The position numbers and the translations under genes were made by a program. The notes under the pieces are model-generated. The model was not told the DNA's origin and did not search any database. It saw nothing but the letters and a program-made list of their open reading frames with translations. DNA of 64,000 nucleotides from Chryseobacterium wanjuense (lineage in GTDB: Bacteria; Bacteroidota; Bacteroidia; Flavobacteriales; Weeksellaceae), in contig NZ_FOIU01000001.1 in assembly GCF_900111495.1 (NCBI RefSeq), forward strand, positions 1,922,001-1,986,000, read 5' to 3'. Positions 1 through 9,291 of this stretch are shown piece after piece (the first letter of the stretch is position 1; each line of letters starts with the position of its first letter).

Positions 1-441
1 TTCAACTAAAAACTCATCAGACTGATAGAAAAAAGTGGACATAAAATATCCATATTTGAGGCAATTCAATAAATTATTCCTACTGATTTTATCTTTATTT
101 TCAAGTAAAATACTAAACGGATTTATTTTTAAAAATTTATTCAAGATGATCAAATCATCATATTCATATAGATCGATAATCCTTCCATCCGGATTGTCAG
201 GTATTGCTGGCCTATTAGTGTTTTTTATCAAAACCTCTTGCCAATCCTGCTTTGTAAAATCTATCCATAATTCCGTATTTGATATAAATAAACCTTTAGT
301 GACCTTATATAAAGTCATAGAATATATAAAAGCATCAATCCTTTCTCTTTTGGAGAATTGCTTGAAGTATTCTTTATATAATTCCGAATAATCAATATTA
401 GGATTGCTATCCATCATTTTTATAAAATTTATTGCACTCAT
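1..441 (-). CDS. Hypothetical protein, C-terminus cut by window edge
   Basis: An open frame runs without a stop for 147 codons from an ATG at 441 to the left edge, so only the N-terminal part is visible. It begins MSAINFIKMMDSNP and has no signal peptide or membrane segment. I do not recognise the family. It lies on the same strand as, and downstream of, a toxin and a SUKH immunity gene, where polymorphic-toxin loci usually store further immunity genes, so an orphan immunity protein is the likely role (inference). The opposite strand is also open here, but that frame has weaker composition and is taken as a shadow. Confidence 0.6.
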   Translation of the reverse strand, partial: MSAINFIKMMDSNPNIDYSELYKEYFKQFSKRERIDAFIYSMTLYKVTKGLFISNTELWIDFTKQDWQEVLIKNTNRPAIPDNPDGRIIDLYEYDDLIILNKFLKINPFSILLENKDKISRNNLLNCLKYGYFMSTFFYQSDEFLVE

Positions 442-528
442 ATCATTACTTTATTTTTGTTGTAATTTCTTTCCATCTTTACAAATTTTTTTAGTTTGAT
501 AATCCTAATGATGATTTTAATTTTCTAT

Positions 529-591
529 CTAATCTAGACCATCATAAAAGTCAGTATTGCTATTTCTTCCATAAGTTCCATCGAAATTCAT
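529..591 (-). pseudogene. Possible scrap of a toxin C-terminus
   Basis: A 20-codon frame starts with ATG at 591 and reads MNFDGTYGRNSNTDFYDGLD before a stop. Past that stop another frame gives a plausible tail (LDRKLKSSLGLSN) ending near 495. The two together look like the decayed end of a longer gene, as is common between immunity genes of toxin loci. This is a reading of composition only and no family is recognised. Confidence 0.2.
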
Positions 592-593
592 TT

Positions 594-1082
594 TTATTTA
601 TCAGATGTATGATTATATTGATTAATAAAACTTTCTACATACTCAGTAAAACTATTAGCTATCTTTTTGTGATATCTTTTTGGGTCGGAATTATCATCAG
701 TATACCCTTCCATATCTAGCCCGTAAACAGGGGGGTTCTCTCCTTCATCAAAAAAAATGTAATGTATATAAACTCCATCTGATTCTGCGATTACCCAAAA
801 CTCTTTATTTATTAAGTTTTTCAAACCATAATCTTCTAATTGTTCAAGAGCATCAGCATTGGCAGATTCTAAAAAATCAAATGCGCCCCCTAAGGCTGTA
901 TTAGAATTATGAAGAGGATAAAAGTGCATACCCGTTAGCTCTAGAAATTCTTTGTATGCTTTAGGAAAGCTCTTTTTTATTTTTAATTCTAAACCGTTTA
1001 TTAATGAAGGATCAACATTGCTATTTTGCCATTTGTTTTTAATGAGATAATCATTAAGATTTTGAAAGTATTGTAAATTCAT
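594..1082 (-). CDS. SMI1/KNR4 (SUKH) family immunity protein
   Basis: A 162-aa soluble protein with the SUKH pattern: an N-terminal helix with LINGLELKIKKSFPKAYKEF (residues ~27-46), then a Leu/Gly turn (ELTGMHF) and an acidic C-terminal half with FWVIAESDGVYIHYIFFDEG. Proteins of this superfamily bind and neutralise C-terminal toxin domains, including nuclease and deaminase toxins, in the cytoplasm of the producer. It starts 7 bp after the stop of the 804-aa toxin gene on the same strand, so it is almost certainly co-transcribed with it and is the cognate antidote (inference from position). Confidence 0.8.
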   Translation of the reverse strand: MNLQYFQNLNDYLIKNKWQNSNVDPSLINGLELKIKKSFPKAYKEFLELTGMHFYPLHNSNTALGGAFDFLESANADALEQLEDYGLKNLINKEFWVIAESDGVYIHYIFFDEGENPPVYGLDMEGYTDDNSDPKRYHKKIANSFTEYVESFINQYNHTSDK

Positions 1083-1088
1083 AATAAA

Positions 1089-3503
1089 TTATATTTTAAT
1101 TCCATTTTGTTTTAAAAACAGTACGAAGGTTTCATTATTAGTCACGGGCTCAATAATATTCTTATTATTCTTATACATTGGCCTTACTACTTTGATTTCA
1201 GATTTTGGATAAACAATAGCTCTGCTAAGAATCTCTCTTTTACAAACATTACACGGATCGTAGGTTGTAAGAATTCTTATTTTTATTTCTAATTTATTTA
1301 GGTCAATGTTATGTTCTGTTGCAATTTTGGCAATGTCTTCATCCATTAATGAAGTAATTTTCACCTCAGAGTCATCAATTCTTGATCTCGAAGGATCTAA
1401 TGCAGAATCTTCAAACATTTCTTTTTGAATTGGTTCTAAAGTTCTTTCAATACCTTTTCCATTATTCATTAGATCTTTTTTAGATGCACTTGCCCAATAA
1501 TCATGCTTGGAAAAAAGCAGTTTGCCTTCAAACCATATTTCTAATTCTGCATTTGCAATATTTGTGAATCTAGCCTTCCCACTTTTTAATTTTGCTAAAA
1601 TTTTAACTTCTTCTAATGAGATTTCTACTTTCTTAATTCTATTAGACAATTTACCATAATACCATTCATGTCTTACCTTTCTGAAGTCCAAACCCGCTCT
1701 TTCCCTTTGAAAGCTTTTTCTGGCGTATTTTAAATGACTTTCTATTCTCTGTATGTTTAGATTTGTTGATCTAAACTTTTTCCTTTCTTTAATTTTTTCA
1801 TCTAAAATCTTTCGTGGATCTTCTTCAATCTCTTGTTTAGAGAGCTTTTTGTCTATCTCTTTTTCAGCATTATCAAAAGATTCTTTAACTTCACTTTCAG
1901 CCGTTTTCGCTTCCAGTTTCTTAGAAAAATCATCAGACTCTTTCCTCAAAGTTTCATAATAACCTTCAAGATATTTTTGAGTTTGCTTTTCTAGTGCCAA
2001 CTCTTTTTCTGCTTTGGAAAGATTTTTCAATAAAGAAATTTCCTCTGCAACCTTGCTTGCTTTTCCAGCCTTCAATGCCGGAACTAAAAGAGTAATGATA
2101 TCTGGCATTAGCTCTCCAAGTTCTTTATAGCGATAATACTGATTACTGCCATATTTCAAATACCAATTAGGAATTTCTTTTATTGCAATGCGAAACTTTT
2201 CCCATAGCTTTTTTATAAAATCCTCAAAATTATAAACGATTTCATTTAAAAGTTCCTCAAAAGCTTCTCCTAATGCATCTGTAAGTGCAAAGCCAATTCC
2301 ATCTCTTGCAATGATCATTATTAAAGAGACTAAATCTACAATTCCGGCAGCAAACTCTATGCATCCATTCCAAAGACCAACTAAAAATGCATTGAGATTA
2401 TAAATCTCATTAAGCATTTCTCCTTCAGGTAAAAGATCATCTAATATTTTTAAACCTTCATCCAATAAAGAAGAAAACTTATCAAACAAATATAATAAAA
2501 CATTGCCTAAAATTTCTTTGAAAATCTTATCTATAGCAGCATCATTTTTATCAGGCTTCGAGATATTATCAATATGTTGTTTGAATTCATTTTTTATGGT
2601 TTCTTTTATACTTTTTCTGTTTTGGGGAGCTATAATATCTGGAAGAAAAGCCGGGGTAAAATCTTTTTCTAATAAGGCATTCCAATATTTTTCTTCATTA
2701 TATTTTTTTGTTCTCATCCATTGTGAGATTTCCAAAAGCTTTTTAGGTGTGTTCAATCCTAAAAATTCTTCTCCTTGCAAAAGAATTAAAAACAATAACA
2801 TGTCATCGAATTTCTTCTTCTTATAATCATATTGTATGGCTTTTGCTAAAAGATTTTTTAATTCCACAGCATTTAGCTTTCTTTCTTTTTCCGCTTCTGA
2901 GAATGCAAGACTTGAATCAGTTTTTATTTCAAAAGATCTATTCAAAAATTCTTCGGCTAAATGATCTTCGTCAGTTTGTCCTAAAAAAGGATATTTAAAA
3001 CGTAGCTTTTCTATAGCTTTTTCCCCAAGTTTGACTCTTACAATTTTTCCAAAATCGAATTTTCCGTCGTCTGTTTCAATAAGAAACATGACTTGATTAT
3101 CTTCGGGTTTAAAATCAGGATTTGCGTATTGTTTTAAAACTTCTTGTCCATCAGGATTCGCATATACTACAAACTTTATGTCATCCCAATTTTCTTCTAT
3201 GGAATTGTTATATAATGAGGCTAATGCAGAACTGAGCTTCTTGGAAAGATCTATAATACTAAAATTGGACTCGTTTAAAACTCGAGAGGGACCATAATCT
3301 GAAACTGCAAACGCGGGTAATCTTTTTTCCCAATACTGCCCAAAAGGACTGTCTTTAAATGCACTTATTTGATCAAAAGTTTTCTCTTTGGTTTTAAAGA
3401 AGTTTTGTTTGTTGAGTAATCCATTTTGGATATCATTTTCTGAAAGAAGTTTAGAACCGGATAACCCGATACTTCCTTTACTATTTAATATTTCTAAACT
3501 CAT
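1089..3503 (-). CDS. Polymorphic toxin with C-terminal deaminase-like domain
   Basis: An 804-aa protein without a signal peptide. The N-terminal ~330 residues are unrecognised. A hydrophobic stretch lies around residues 370-405, a Lys/Glu-rich helical linker around 480-600, and a compact C-terminal domain from ~640. The last domain has DSEVKI, about 40 residues later DPCNVC, and a conserved-looking end, the order expected of the cytidine-deaminase-like toxin fold ([H/C/D]xE then PCxxC). The first zinc ligand would be Asp instead of the usual His or Cys. The SUKH gene directly downstream fits a toxin-immunity pair. The substrate (free base, nucleotide, DNA or RNA) cannot be told. Export probably depends on the three genes upstream (inference). 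Confidence 0.72.
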   Translation of the reverse strand: MSLEILNSKGSIGLSGSKLLSENDIQNGLLNKQNFFKTKEKTFDQISAFKDSPFGQYWEKRLPAFAVSDYGPSRVLNESNFSIIDLSKKLSSALASLYNNSIEENWDDIKFVVYANPDGQEVLKQYANPDFKPEDNQVMFLIETDDGKFDFGKIVRVKLGEKAIEKLRFKYPFLGQTDEDHLAEEFLNRSFEIKTDSSLAFSEAEKERKLNAVELKNLLAKAIQYDYKKKKFDDMLLFLILLQGEEFLGLNTPKKLLEISQWMRTKKYNEEKYWNALLEKDFTPAFLPDIIAPQNRKSIKETIKNEFKQHIDNISKPDKNDAAIDKIFKEILGNVLLYLFDKFSSLLDEGLKILDDLLPEGEMLNEIYNLNAFLVGLWNGCIEFAAGIVDLVSLIMIIARDGIGFALTDALGEAFEELLNEIVYNFEDFIKKLWEKFRIAIKEIPNWYLKYGSNQYYRYKELGELMPDIITLLVPALKAGKASKVAEEISLLKNLSKAEKELALEKQTQKYLEGYYETLRKESDDFSKKLEAKTAESEVKESFDNAEKEIDKKLSKQEIEEDPRKILDEKIKERKKFRSTNLNIQRIESHLKYARKSFQRERAGLDFRKVRHEWYYGKLSNRIKKVEISLEEVKILAKLKSGKARFTNIANAELEIWFEGKLLFSKHDYWASASKKDLMNNGKGIERTLEPIQKEMFEDSALDPSRSRIDDSEVKITSLMDEDIAKIATEHNIDLNKLEIKIRILTTYDPCNVCKREILSRAIVYPKSEIKVVRPMYKNNKNIIEPVTNNETFVLFLKQNGIKI

Positions 3504-3520
3504 TTTGTGATTTTTAAGAT

Positions 3521-3550
3521 TAAAAAGGCAGAGTTTTTCAGGCTCTGCCT
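3521..3550 (-). terminator. Rho-independent terminator just upstream of the toxin gene
   Basis: On the minus strand AGGCAGAG pairs with CTCTGCCT (8 bp, 3526-3533 with 3543-3550) around a 9-nt loop and is followed by five T. It ends only 18 nt before the toxin ATG at 3503, so it separates the toxin-immunity pair from the upstream three-gene unit and leaves little room for a separate promoter. Confidence 0.6.
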
Positions 3551-3559
3551 AATATTAAT

Positions 3560-4039
3560 TTATGAGAGTTTATCCAGTTCATCTTTGTGGTTTTCCACAA
3601 ACAACTGCAGGTAATAGTCTAACAGTTCTAAAAACCTGATCTTATTACTTTTCAAAAGCCAAAGCATGTATTTATAGCTCGGCACTTTTACTTTATCTGT
3701 TGTCTGGTCACCCTGAGGCTCTTTTAAAGGAAGCTCGATGGGACTGTTGGAATCATCCAGGAGATAGCTGGCTGTTTCTTTATAGATGATCCATTCCGGA
3801 GCCGGCAAAGAGATCTTAACTTCTTCACCGGTTTCCTTATTTTTCAAAACCTGCTCATATCTGAAATAGATAAACTCTTGCTCAGATTTGGCGTCGATAT
3901 CTAACACACGGATACTTCTGTTGAATTGGGGAAGGATCGGGTGTGCATGCATCGGCAATTCTGCAAGGTTTAAAGAGGTATTTCCGATACTATTTAGGAT
4001 TTCCTGTATATTTTCTGGTATTATTATATGATCGTTCAT
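3560..4039 (-). CDS. Unrecognised 159-aa protein of the toxin-carrier unit
   Basis: A soluble 159-aa protein, starting MNDHIIIPENIQ. It has no signal peptide and an acidic middle (residues ~100-120) and ends in helices (MLWLLKSNKIRFLELLDYY). The family is not recognised. Its start lies 2 bp after the stop of the 520-aa tail-fibre-like gene, so the two are co-expressed. By position it could be an adaptor or chaperone of the fibre-like protein or of the toxin downstream (inference). A strong terminator follows. Confidence 0.6.
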   Translation of the reverse strand: MNDHIIIPENIQEILNSIGNTSLNLAELPMHAHPILPQFNRSIRVLDIDAKSEQEFIYFRYEQVLKNKETGEEVKISLPAPEWIIYKETASYLLDDSNSPIELPLKEPQGDQTTDKVKVPSYKYMLWLLKSNKIRFLELLDYYLQLFVENHKDELDKLS

Positions 4040-4041
4040 GG

Positions 4042-5604
4042 TTAAAATTTATATTGTTCTAAAATGTTAAATGATGCTGAAGTAGCAGATGGTGAGTTTC
4101 CTATCATGGCAAATAAGCTTAATGCAATTACCGGAGCTGATTTGGTATAAATCCTCGTGGTATTATTCATCGTAACGGATATGGTAAATAGTCCATTGTT
4201 GCGTATGATCTGCATTTCACCCGTATAGATACCCCAAAAGGTAACCCCTTGTGAGCTTAAGTCTGGAAAGATAGAAATTCCTCCTCCTCTGTAGTTGATA
4301 CTCCCTCTTCCTTTTATCACTGATAAATCGCTAAGGGCAACCGCATCAGCATTATTACAAAGACCAATGACAAAAGGGGTATTGTTGTCGGCTCCGGATT
4401 GAACATTGGTAATATTAATTCCTATTCTTAAGTAGAAATTGTCATCTTCACCAAATAGTTCACTTGATTTCCCTGCCGAAACAGTTGTTAAATCATTGCC
4501 TTGATACGCCTTATTTGCAGGGTTACTGTTATAGGTAACCGAACTGTTCCCTCCTATCATCGTATTAGAACCTGGCGTATATTCTGCATAAGTCCAGGTT
4601 AGTGGAGGGATAGAAGGTACAATTGAATTAACAATCTGAAGCATTGTATTGGCTCCGGTTAAATAATATGCCACACCATTCCACAATCGTATTTTGTATT
4701 TTCCTTCTGCAATGGTTGAAAAATTAAACCAAAAAGAAAGATCAATACCGTTGTCGTACAGCTGTACCTGCGATGCAGGGATCTCAGCAACTACAACAGG
4801 ATTCAAATCGGTGCTTGATTCCGTACAGAGTTCAATTTTAAAACTGGTAGGAGGTAAATTCAAATTGGCTCCCTTTAATGTTATCCAAGTGGGTTTATTA
4901 GCCCTGTCAACAATAGGCGGGGATATAGAAGCTACACTCATCGTAGCTGTTGTCCATCCACCGTTCATCGCTGTTTTCCAAGCTGTTTTTTCTGCAGTAG
5001 AAAGGGTTGTCGGTAAGCTTAAAAAAGGCTGCTTTCCATTAGTTTTCCCCACCCGTCCTGAAGCATTCTGGGATAAAAATGTATTGAATGTGGAATCATT
5101 CGAAACATCACTCAGTCCTGTAATTGAATAATACAATCCGAATGTATTAAGCGTCCAGTTGGCTCCCAAAGTAAGTCCGGCTCCTGCTACAGTTGTAAGT
5201 GATGAATTGGCAACATTCTTTCCCAAATCTCCCGCAGGAAGTTTTGCCACTTCTCCATTATCATTCAAACCAATAATCTTGGGATAATCCTGTGCATTGC
5301 CATCTACTGAAGGAATATCTAATTTCAGGGTTAATCTTTCACGTGTATTTGCATTGTAGTCTGCCTGGCTTGCAATACCTTCGGCAATTAAATCCGGATT
5401 AGAAATGCTTACATGTTTATCTGAAAGTTCCACCGGAATTGATCCTTCTACAACAGCATGGGTCTTTAAATCTCCATTAACATCAATCGCGTAGTCTGTA
5501 TAAGTTGCTCCGCCCGGTTCTGCTACCTGGTAAATAACATTGGTTTCTCTTTCTCCTATCGGAGGTAATGCATTTACTCTTATAATTTTTCCAATATTGG
5601 ACAT
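4042..5604 (-). CDS. Tail-fibre-like protein
   Basis: A 520-aa protein without a signal peptide. The N-terminal ~110 residues (IGKIIRVNALPP, then VIYQVAEPGGATYTDYAID) resemble the start of phage or prophage tail-fibre proteins of Bacteroidota. A Gly/Thr/Ser/Asn-rich middle follows. Residues ~225-330 look like an Ig/IPT-type beta domain (ASISPPIV, then WITLKGANLNLPPTSFKIEL), and the C-terminal ~180 residues are beta-rich and could form a binding domain. The assignment rests on composition and general resemblance, not a named motif. It lies between the 1219-aa and 159-aa genes with gaps of 27 and 2 bp, so it is one operon. A receptor-binding or adhesive role in toxin delivery is inferred. Confidence 0.5.
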   Translation of the reverse strand: MSNIGKIIRVNALPPIGERETNVIYQVAEPGGATYTDYAIDVNGDLKTHAVVEGSIPVELSDKHVSISNPDLIAEGIASQADYNANTRERLTLKLDIPSVDGNAQDYPKIIGLNDNGEVAKLPAGDLGKNVANSSLTTVAGAGLTLGANWTLNTFGLYYSITGLSDVSNDSTFNTFLSQNASGRVGKTNGKQPFLSLPTTLSTAEKTAWKTAMNGGWTTATMSVASISPPIVDRANKPTWITLKGANLNLPPTSFKIELCTESSTDLNPVVVAEIPASQVQLYDNGIDLSFWFNFSTIAEGKYKIRLWNGVAYYLTGANTMLQIVNSIVPSIPPLTWTYAEYTPGSNTMIGGNSSVTYNSNPANKAYQGNDLTTVSAGKSSELFGEDDNFYLRIGINITNVQSGADNNTPFVIGLCNNADAVALSDLSVIKGRGSINYRGGGISIFPDLSSQGVTFWGIYTGEMQIIRNNGLFTISVTMNNTTRIYTKSAPVIALSLFAMIGNSPSATSASFNILEQYKF

Positions 5605-5631
5605 AATCTTGTTTTTTAGTTAATAGTTTTC

Positions 5632-8600
5632 TTAAAGCCAATCGCCCGTAATGATTTTTTCTTCTTCTCCGGGCTGAATACCAAGCAGGTTGTCATTCTT
5701 TTCAAAATTGAATTTCCCCGGAGTAATCACTTCAGATGGAACTTCAAAATCATCAGGATTTTCCGTAGTAAATGGTAAAGCGTGTGCTACTTTCAATCCA
5801 ATGCTTTCTGCCTGAAGAATATTTAATGTTGTAGGAATTCTTGTTAGCCAAGCCTTTCCTTCTTTTTTTCCTTTTGGCTCTTTCATTTCGTCTACGATCG
5901 ATAAATACAACTCATCCCCGATTACAGGAACTTCACCGCCATTCCAGATTTTACCGGTTGCCAGATAGAACTGTACTGCATCTTCAAAGCCGGGACGAAC
6001 CGTTACAATCACTCTTGCCATACCGCTCTGCAGGAAATTTCTGAACAAAGGATCCGTATTTTCTGATTGATAGAGATCTACCCAATTCTGTTTCTTTCCC
6101 CAGTAATACGGGTACAGGTAATAAGAAAGATTATCCCATTCAAACGCCTGTTCCATGAATTTTACAAAAGCAGTGTACTTATCTAGTTTTGAAGAAAGCA
6201 CAGTCTCATAATCATTAAATGAATTTCCCTGAGTGAGTCCTGATAAACCATATCCATGAGTAGAATCAGTGGCTCTGTCTGCCATATAGGAGATACAGTT
6301 TTTACGTAATACTGTATTTTCAATCTGTCTGTAGAAATTAGGATTTGAATCTTTAATCACTACCGCTTTGTTATCCGCTTCAGCTTTAGCATTATTATAA
6401 GCTATAAGAGCGTCTTCATAGGCATTGATAATAGCATTGAAAGTTTTTTGCTGCCATGCATTTCTAGCCTTCTGAGTAAGTCTGCAGGTGATATTTAAAG
6501 CGCCCTGAATAATTGGGCTCTCTCCGGTGGCAAATGAGAATTCCAATTTATCTTTTACATTTAATCCATCGATAGTACCGCTTTTTTGGGTATCTGCAGT
6601 ACTCATAATCCATGACGAACTTTTACCTGCAATAGACATGAAGGCAGCATGATTCCCATAAAAACCATGAGGCCAGGTATTGAACACATACTCAACATTA
6701 GTAGCAGTATATCCTTCAGGAATAAGAACTTCACCATTTCCGTTCACTACTTGAATCTTTTCATCATCTTTACCGCTAAATGCAGGATCTCGCCCCGTAA
6801 AAGCTTTGGTGATAGAAAAAGATTCCATTGGTTTTTCATCAAGCTCTGCATTGTATTTCCCCATCCAGTACTTCAACTTCACCTCATTGGCTAAAGCGCT
6901 GTAATCACTGATCTGCATATCACCCTCTGCCCTTGGATCAACAGGTTTTATCAAATCAATTTGGTCAGGATCTTTTATTTCTTTCATTCCTAATAAATGA
7001 AGCCTGGCGGGTTCGGGTATCATGAATTCGAACATTGTTCTTATGCCATAATTATAGATCTGGTTTTTCATAAGCTTATCAACCCATCTATATACTCCAA
7101 CAACATGCTTGTCGCCTTTTCGGTTATCCAGGCCGTGAGAATTACTTTCTTCAAATTCATCAATGATTTTTTCAATTCTTTCTTCATGAATTTTTGTTAC
7201 GATCCTGTCCATCGCTCTCGCTGTGATATCCTGAGCTTGTATAGTTGCCTGTCTTGTACTTTCTTCTTTCGATGTATGATTAGCAAAATTTGCAGCAATT
7301 CCAGTATTAAAACTAGCTCCCATTCCTGCTCCTCCTGTCTTCCAAGAGGCATCAAAATGAGTGCTTAGACTCATATCTCTAGCTTCCTGTGCCATTTTTG
7401 AGATCTCGCTCTGCATTTCAAAACGATTGGCAGTAGTGGTATCCGTAAGCTGTTCCCGTTCCGTATCTGATGATGTAGTGGTCGTATTTTCACTTCTTCT
7501 CAATCTTCTGGTAGATTTTTCACGGTATTCTCTTGCCATTACGTTTTCGATATGGGCAACTTCGCCTTCTACATAAGCGTGGGTGCTTTGCTCTACCTTT
7601 AAATAATCTGCCACACCAATATTTTTAAACCCGAACCCGGAAGGAATAAAGTTGTTTTCATCGTCAATGATCACAGGATCTTCCCCTTCTTCAACCTGCA
7701 GGACAAAATCTCCTGTATTGCATGCTCTGGCCGTAACACCGGGAACGGTAAACTCGGCGACCCTGCCATTGGCAAATACCACTTTAACCCTTAATGTAGA
7801 ATCCTGAATAGTGTAAAAATCCAAACCTGGACTGTACAAATCATTTAGGAAAATGGTATTCCCTGTTCTGGTTTTTACAAAATACACCCCATCAATTGAG
7901 GATGGCGTTCCATTGGGAGTAAGAGCATAGGATAATAAATTTACATCCCATGAAGAGTCCGGAACATTCAAAGCCAGATTAAGAGTATATCCTTTATAAA
8001 TAAAATTCGGGCAAACCTGGAAGGTAAAAGGAACAGAAATAGTTTTTGATGCAGGGATGAGAATACCTCCGATACTTTTATAAACTTCTTCATTTCCCTG
8101 AAAACTCTGAACGATCAGATTATTCAGCTCTTCTACATTTTTATCGACTGCAGTATTGATTTCTCCAAATGTATTCCTCCCTTCTAAAACAGATTCAAGG
8201 TCATTAATGCTTTCTTCCACAGAACGTGAAGATGATTCTCTTTCGGGATCGAACGTATATCCTAATACATCGAGTAAAGCTTCTAAATTTTCCGGTTTTA
8301 GTTCTGTTACTAACGATTCTGCGCTTACTTCATCCTTAAACTTGAATTCAAATTCCGGAAGTCTTGGAAAAGGAACCACCGGCAGCTGCTGGCATGGATC
8401 TTCAGGGTTATACTCTGTTCCGGGAGGTCTGGTACTGCAATATTCTTGTTTAGAATCAGCAACTGCCTTATTATATTCTTCAAGAATAGGAATTATTCTC
8501 TCTTGATGTGCTTGATTCTGAATCTTAAATTCTGTCTCATAATCCTTTTTATATTGTTTAATGACGGCAGAAAGATTCCTGTTCAACAGTTCGATTCTAC

Positions 8601-9291
8601 TGAGTTTTGTTTTTGCAGCGGAAATTTCCTGCTGTTTTTTCATATCATCAGTAGGCAAGGTTTGCATAACTTCACTACCCAGAGCTTTAGAGCTGGAGGT
8701 TATAGCTAGTATGTTATTATCATCCAACATTAGTTCTTTTGGAAGAACTACTTTTGCTGCAAGAGCCAACAAAACATCATTCTCCCCTGTAACAGAAAGA
8801 GTATGAAGTGCCAAAAGCATTTGTATAAGGGTTTCTTTAAGATAGAAATTTTCCTGTGTAACTACCTGGTAAATTAAGTTATTCCATAAAACATGAATTT
8901 CTGGAATCAGGTAGCCCGGCGGTAACATCTCTTGTTTTGCTGCTTCAAATTCTTCGTAAGTACATCTTGTCTTATTTACCGCCAGCCAAATGGCGAATGT
9001 ATACAGTTCAGGATAGCCGGCTTTAAAATCGGTCAAGCTTTCAATACGGTCGGCGTTTGTTTTAAAAACTTCAGCCCTCTCACGTAAGAGCTTTTGTTTA
9101 GGTCCTGTACCTTCCGTTACCGGTTCATAAAAAGCGGTATCGGACTTCATTTGTTCAGGAAAAAAAATAAATCTTTTATCCTGATCTTTTTCATCAGAAA
9201 GTTGAGGGCTACGTAAGCTTACAAATCTAAAAAGTGTCTGGGTCGGGGTGTTCTCTGCAATTGGATCTGCAGCGCTTTCATTTTCTGTCAT
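5632..9291 (-). CDS. Very large unrecognised protein, probable toxin carrier
   Basis: A 1219-aa protein with no signal peptide and no clear membrane segment. Visible parts: an alpha-helical N-terminus (residues 1-190); a coiled-coil-like stretch with many K/E/Q (~205-275); a Pro-rich turn with two Cys pairs (~285-310); a beta-rich module (~420-560) containing FTFQVCPNFIYKGYTL; a highly charged region (~580-720) with HIENVMAREYREKSTRRLRR and a Thr/Ser/Glu run; and a C-terminal half of mixed structure with HVVGVYRWVDKLMKNQIYNYG. I cannot name the family. It is the first gene of the unit ending in the toxin and immunity pair, so a structural or carrier role is inferred from order only. Confidence 0.6.
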   Translation of the reverse strand: MTENESAADPIAENTPTQTLFRFVSLRSPQLSDEKDQDKRFIFFPEQMKSDTAFYEPVTEGTGPKQKLLRERAEVFKTNADRIESLTDFKAGYPELYTFAIWLAVNKTRCTYEEFEAAKQEMLPPGYLIPEIHVLWNNLIYQVVTQENFYLKETLIQMLLALHTLSVTGENDVLLALAAKVVLPKELMLDDNNILAITSSSKALGSEVMQTLPTDDMKKQQEISAAKTKLSRIELLNRNLSAVIKQYKKDYETEFKIQNQAHQERIIPILEEYNKAVADSKQEYCSTRPPGTEYNPEDPCQQLPVVPFPRLPEFEFKFKDEVSAESLVTELKPENLEALLDVLGYTFDPERESSSRSVEESINDLESVLEGRNTFGEINTAVDKNVEELNNLIVQSFQGNEEVYKSIGGILIPASKTISVPFTFQVCPNFIYKGYTLNLALNVPDSSWDVNLLSYALTPNGTPSSIDGVYFVKTRTGNTIFLNDLYSPGLDFYTIQDSTLRVKVVFANGRVAEFTVPGVTARACNTGDFVLQVEEGEDPVIIDDENNFIPSGFGFKNIGVADYLKVEQSTHAYVEGEVAHIENVMAREYREKSTRRLRRSENTTTTSSDTEREQLTDTTTANRFEMQSEISKMAQEARDMSLSTHFDASWKTGGAGMGASFNTGIAANFANHTSKEESTRQATIQAQDITARAMDRIVTKIHEERIEKIIDEFEESNSHGLDNRKGDKHVVGVYRWVDKLMKNQIYNYGIRTMFEFMIPEPARLHLLGMKEIKDPDQIDLIKPVDPRAEGDMQISDYSALANEVKLKYWMGKYNAELDEKPMESFSITKAFTGRDPAFSGKDDEKIQVVNGNGEVLIPEGYTATNVEYVFNTWPHGFYGNHAAFMSIAGKSSSWIMSTADTQKSGTIDGLNVKDKLEFSFATGESPIIQGALNITCRLTQKARNAWQQKTFNAIINAYEDALIAYNNAKAEADNKAVVIKDSNPNFYRQIENTVLRKNCISYMADRATDSTHGYGLSGLTQGNSFNDYETVLSSKLDKYTAFVKFMEQAFEWDNLSYYLYPYYWGKKQNWVDLYQSENTDPLFRNFLQSGMARVIVTVRPGFEDAVQFYLATGKIWNGGEVPVIGDELYLSIVDEMKEPKGKKEGKAWLTRIPTTLNILQAESIGLKVAHALPFTTENPDDFEVPSEVITPGKFNFEKNDNLLGIQPGEEEKIITGDWL

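Noticed and set aside
35..391. A plus-strand 118-codon frame at the left edge
   Set aside because: The minus strand is open across the whole stretch with better composition and starts with a good ATG at 441, matching the direction of the toxin locus.
594..9291. A prophage or complete contractile injection system
   Set aside because: Only one gene resembles a tail fibre. No sheath, tube, baseplate, capsid or terminase gene is present.
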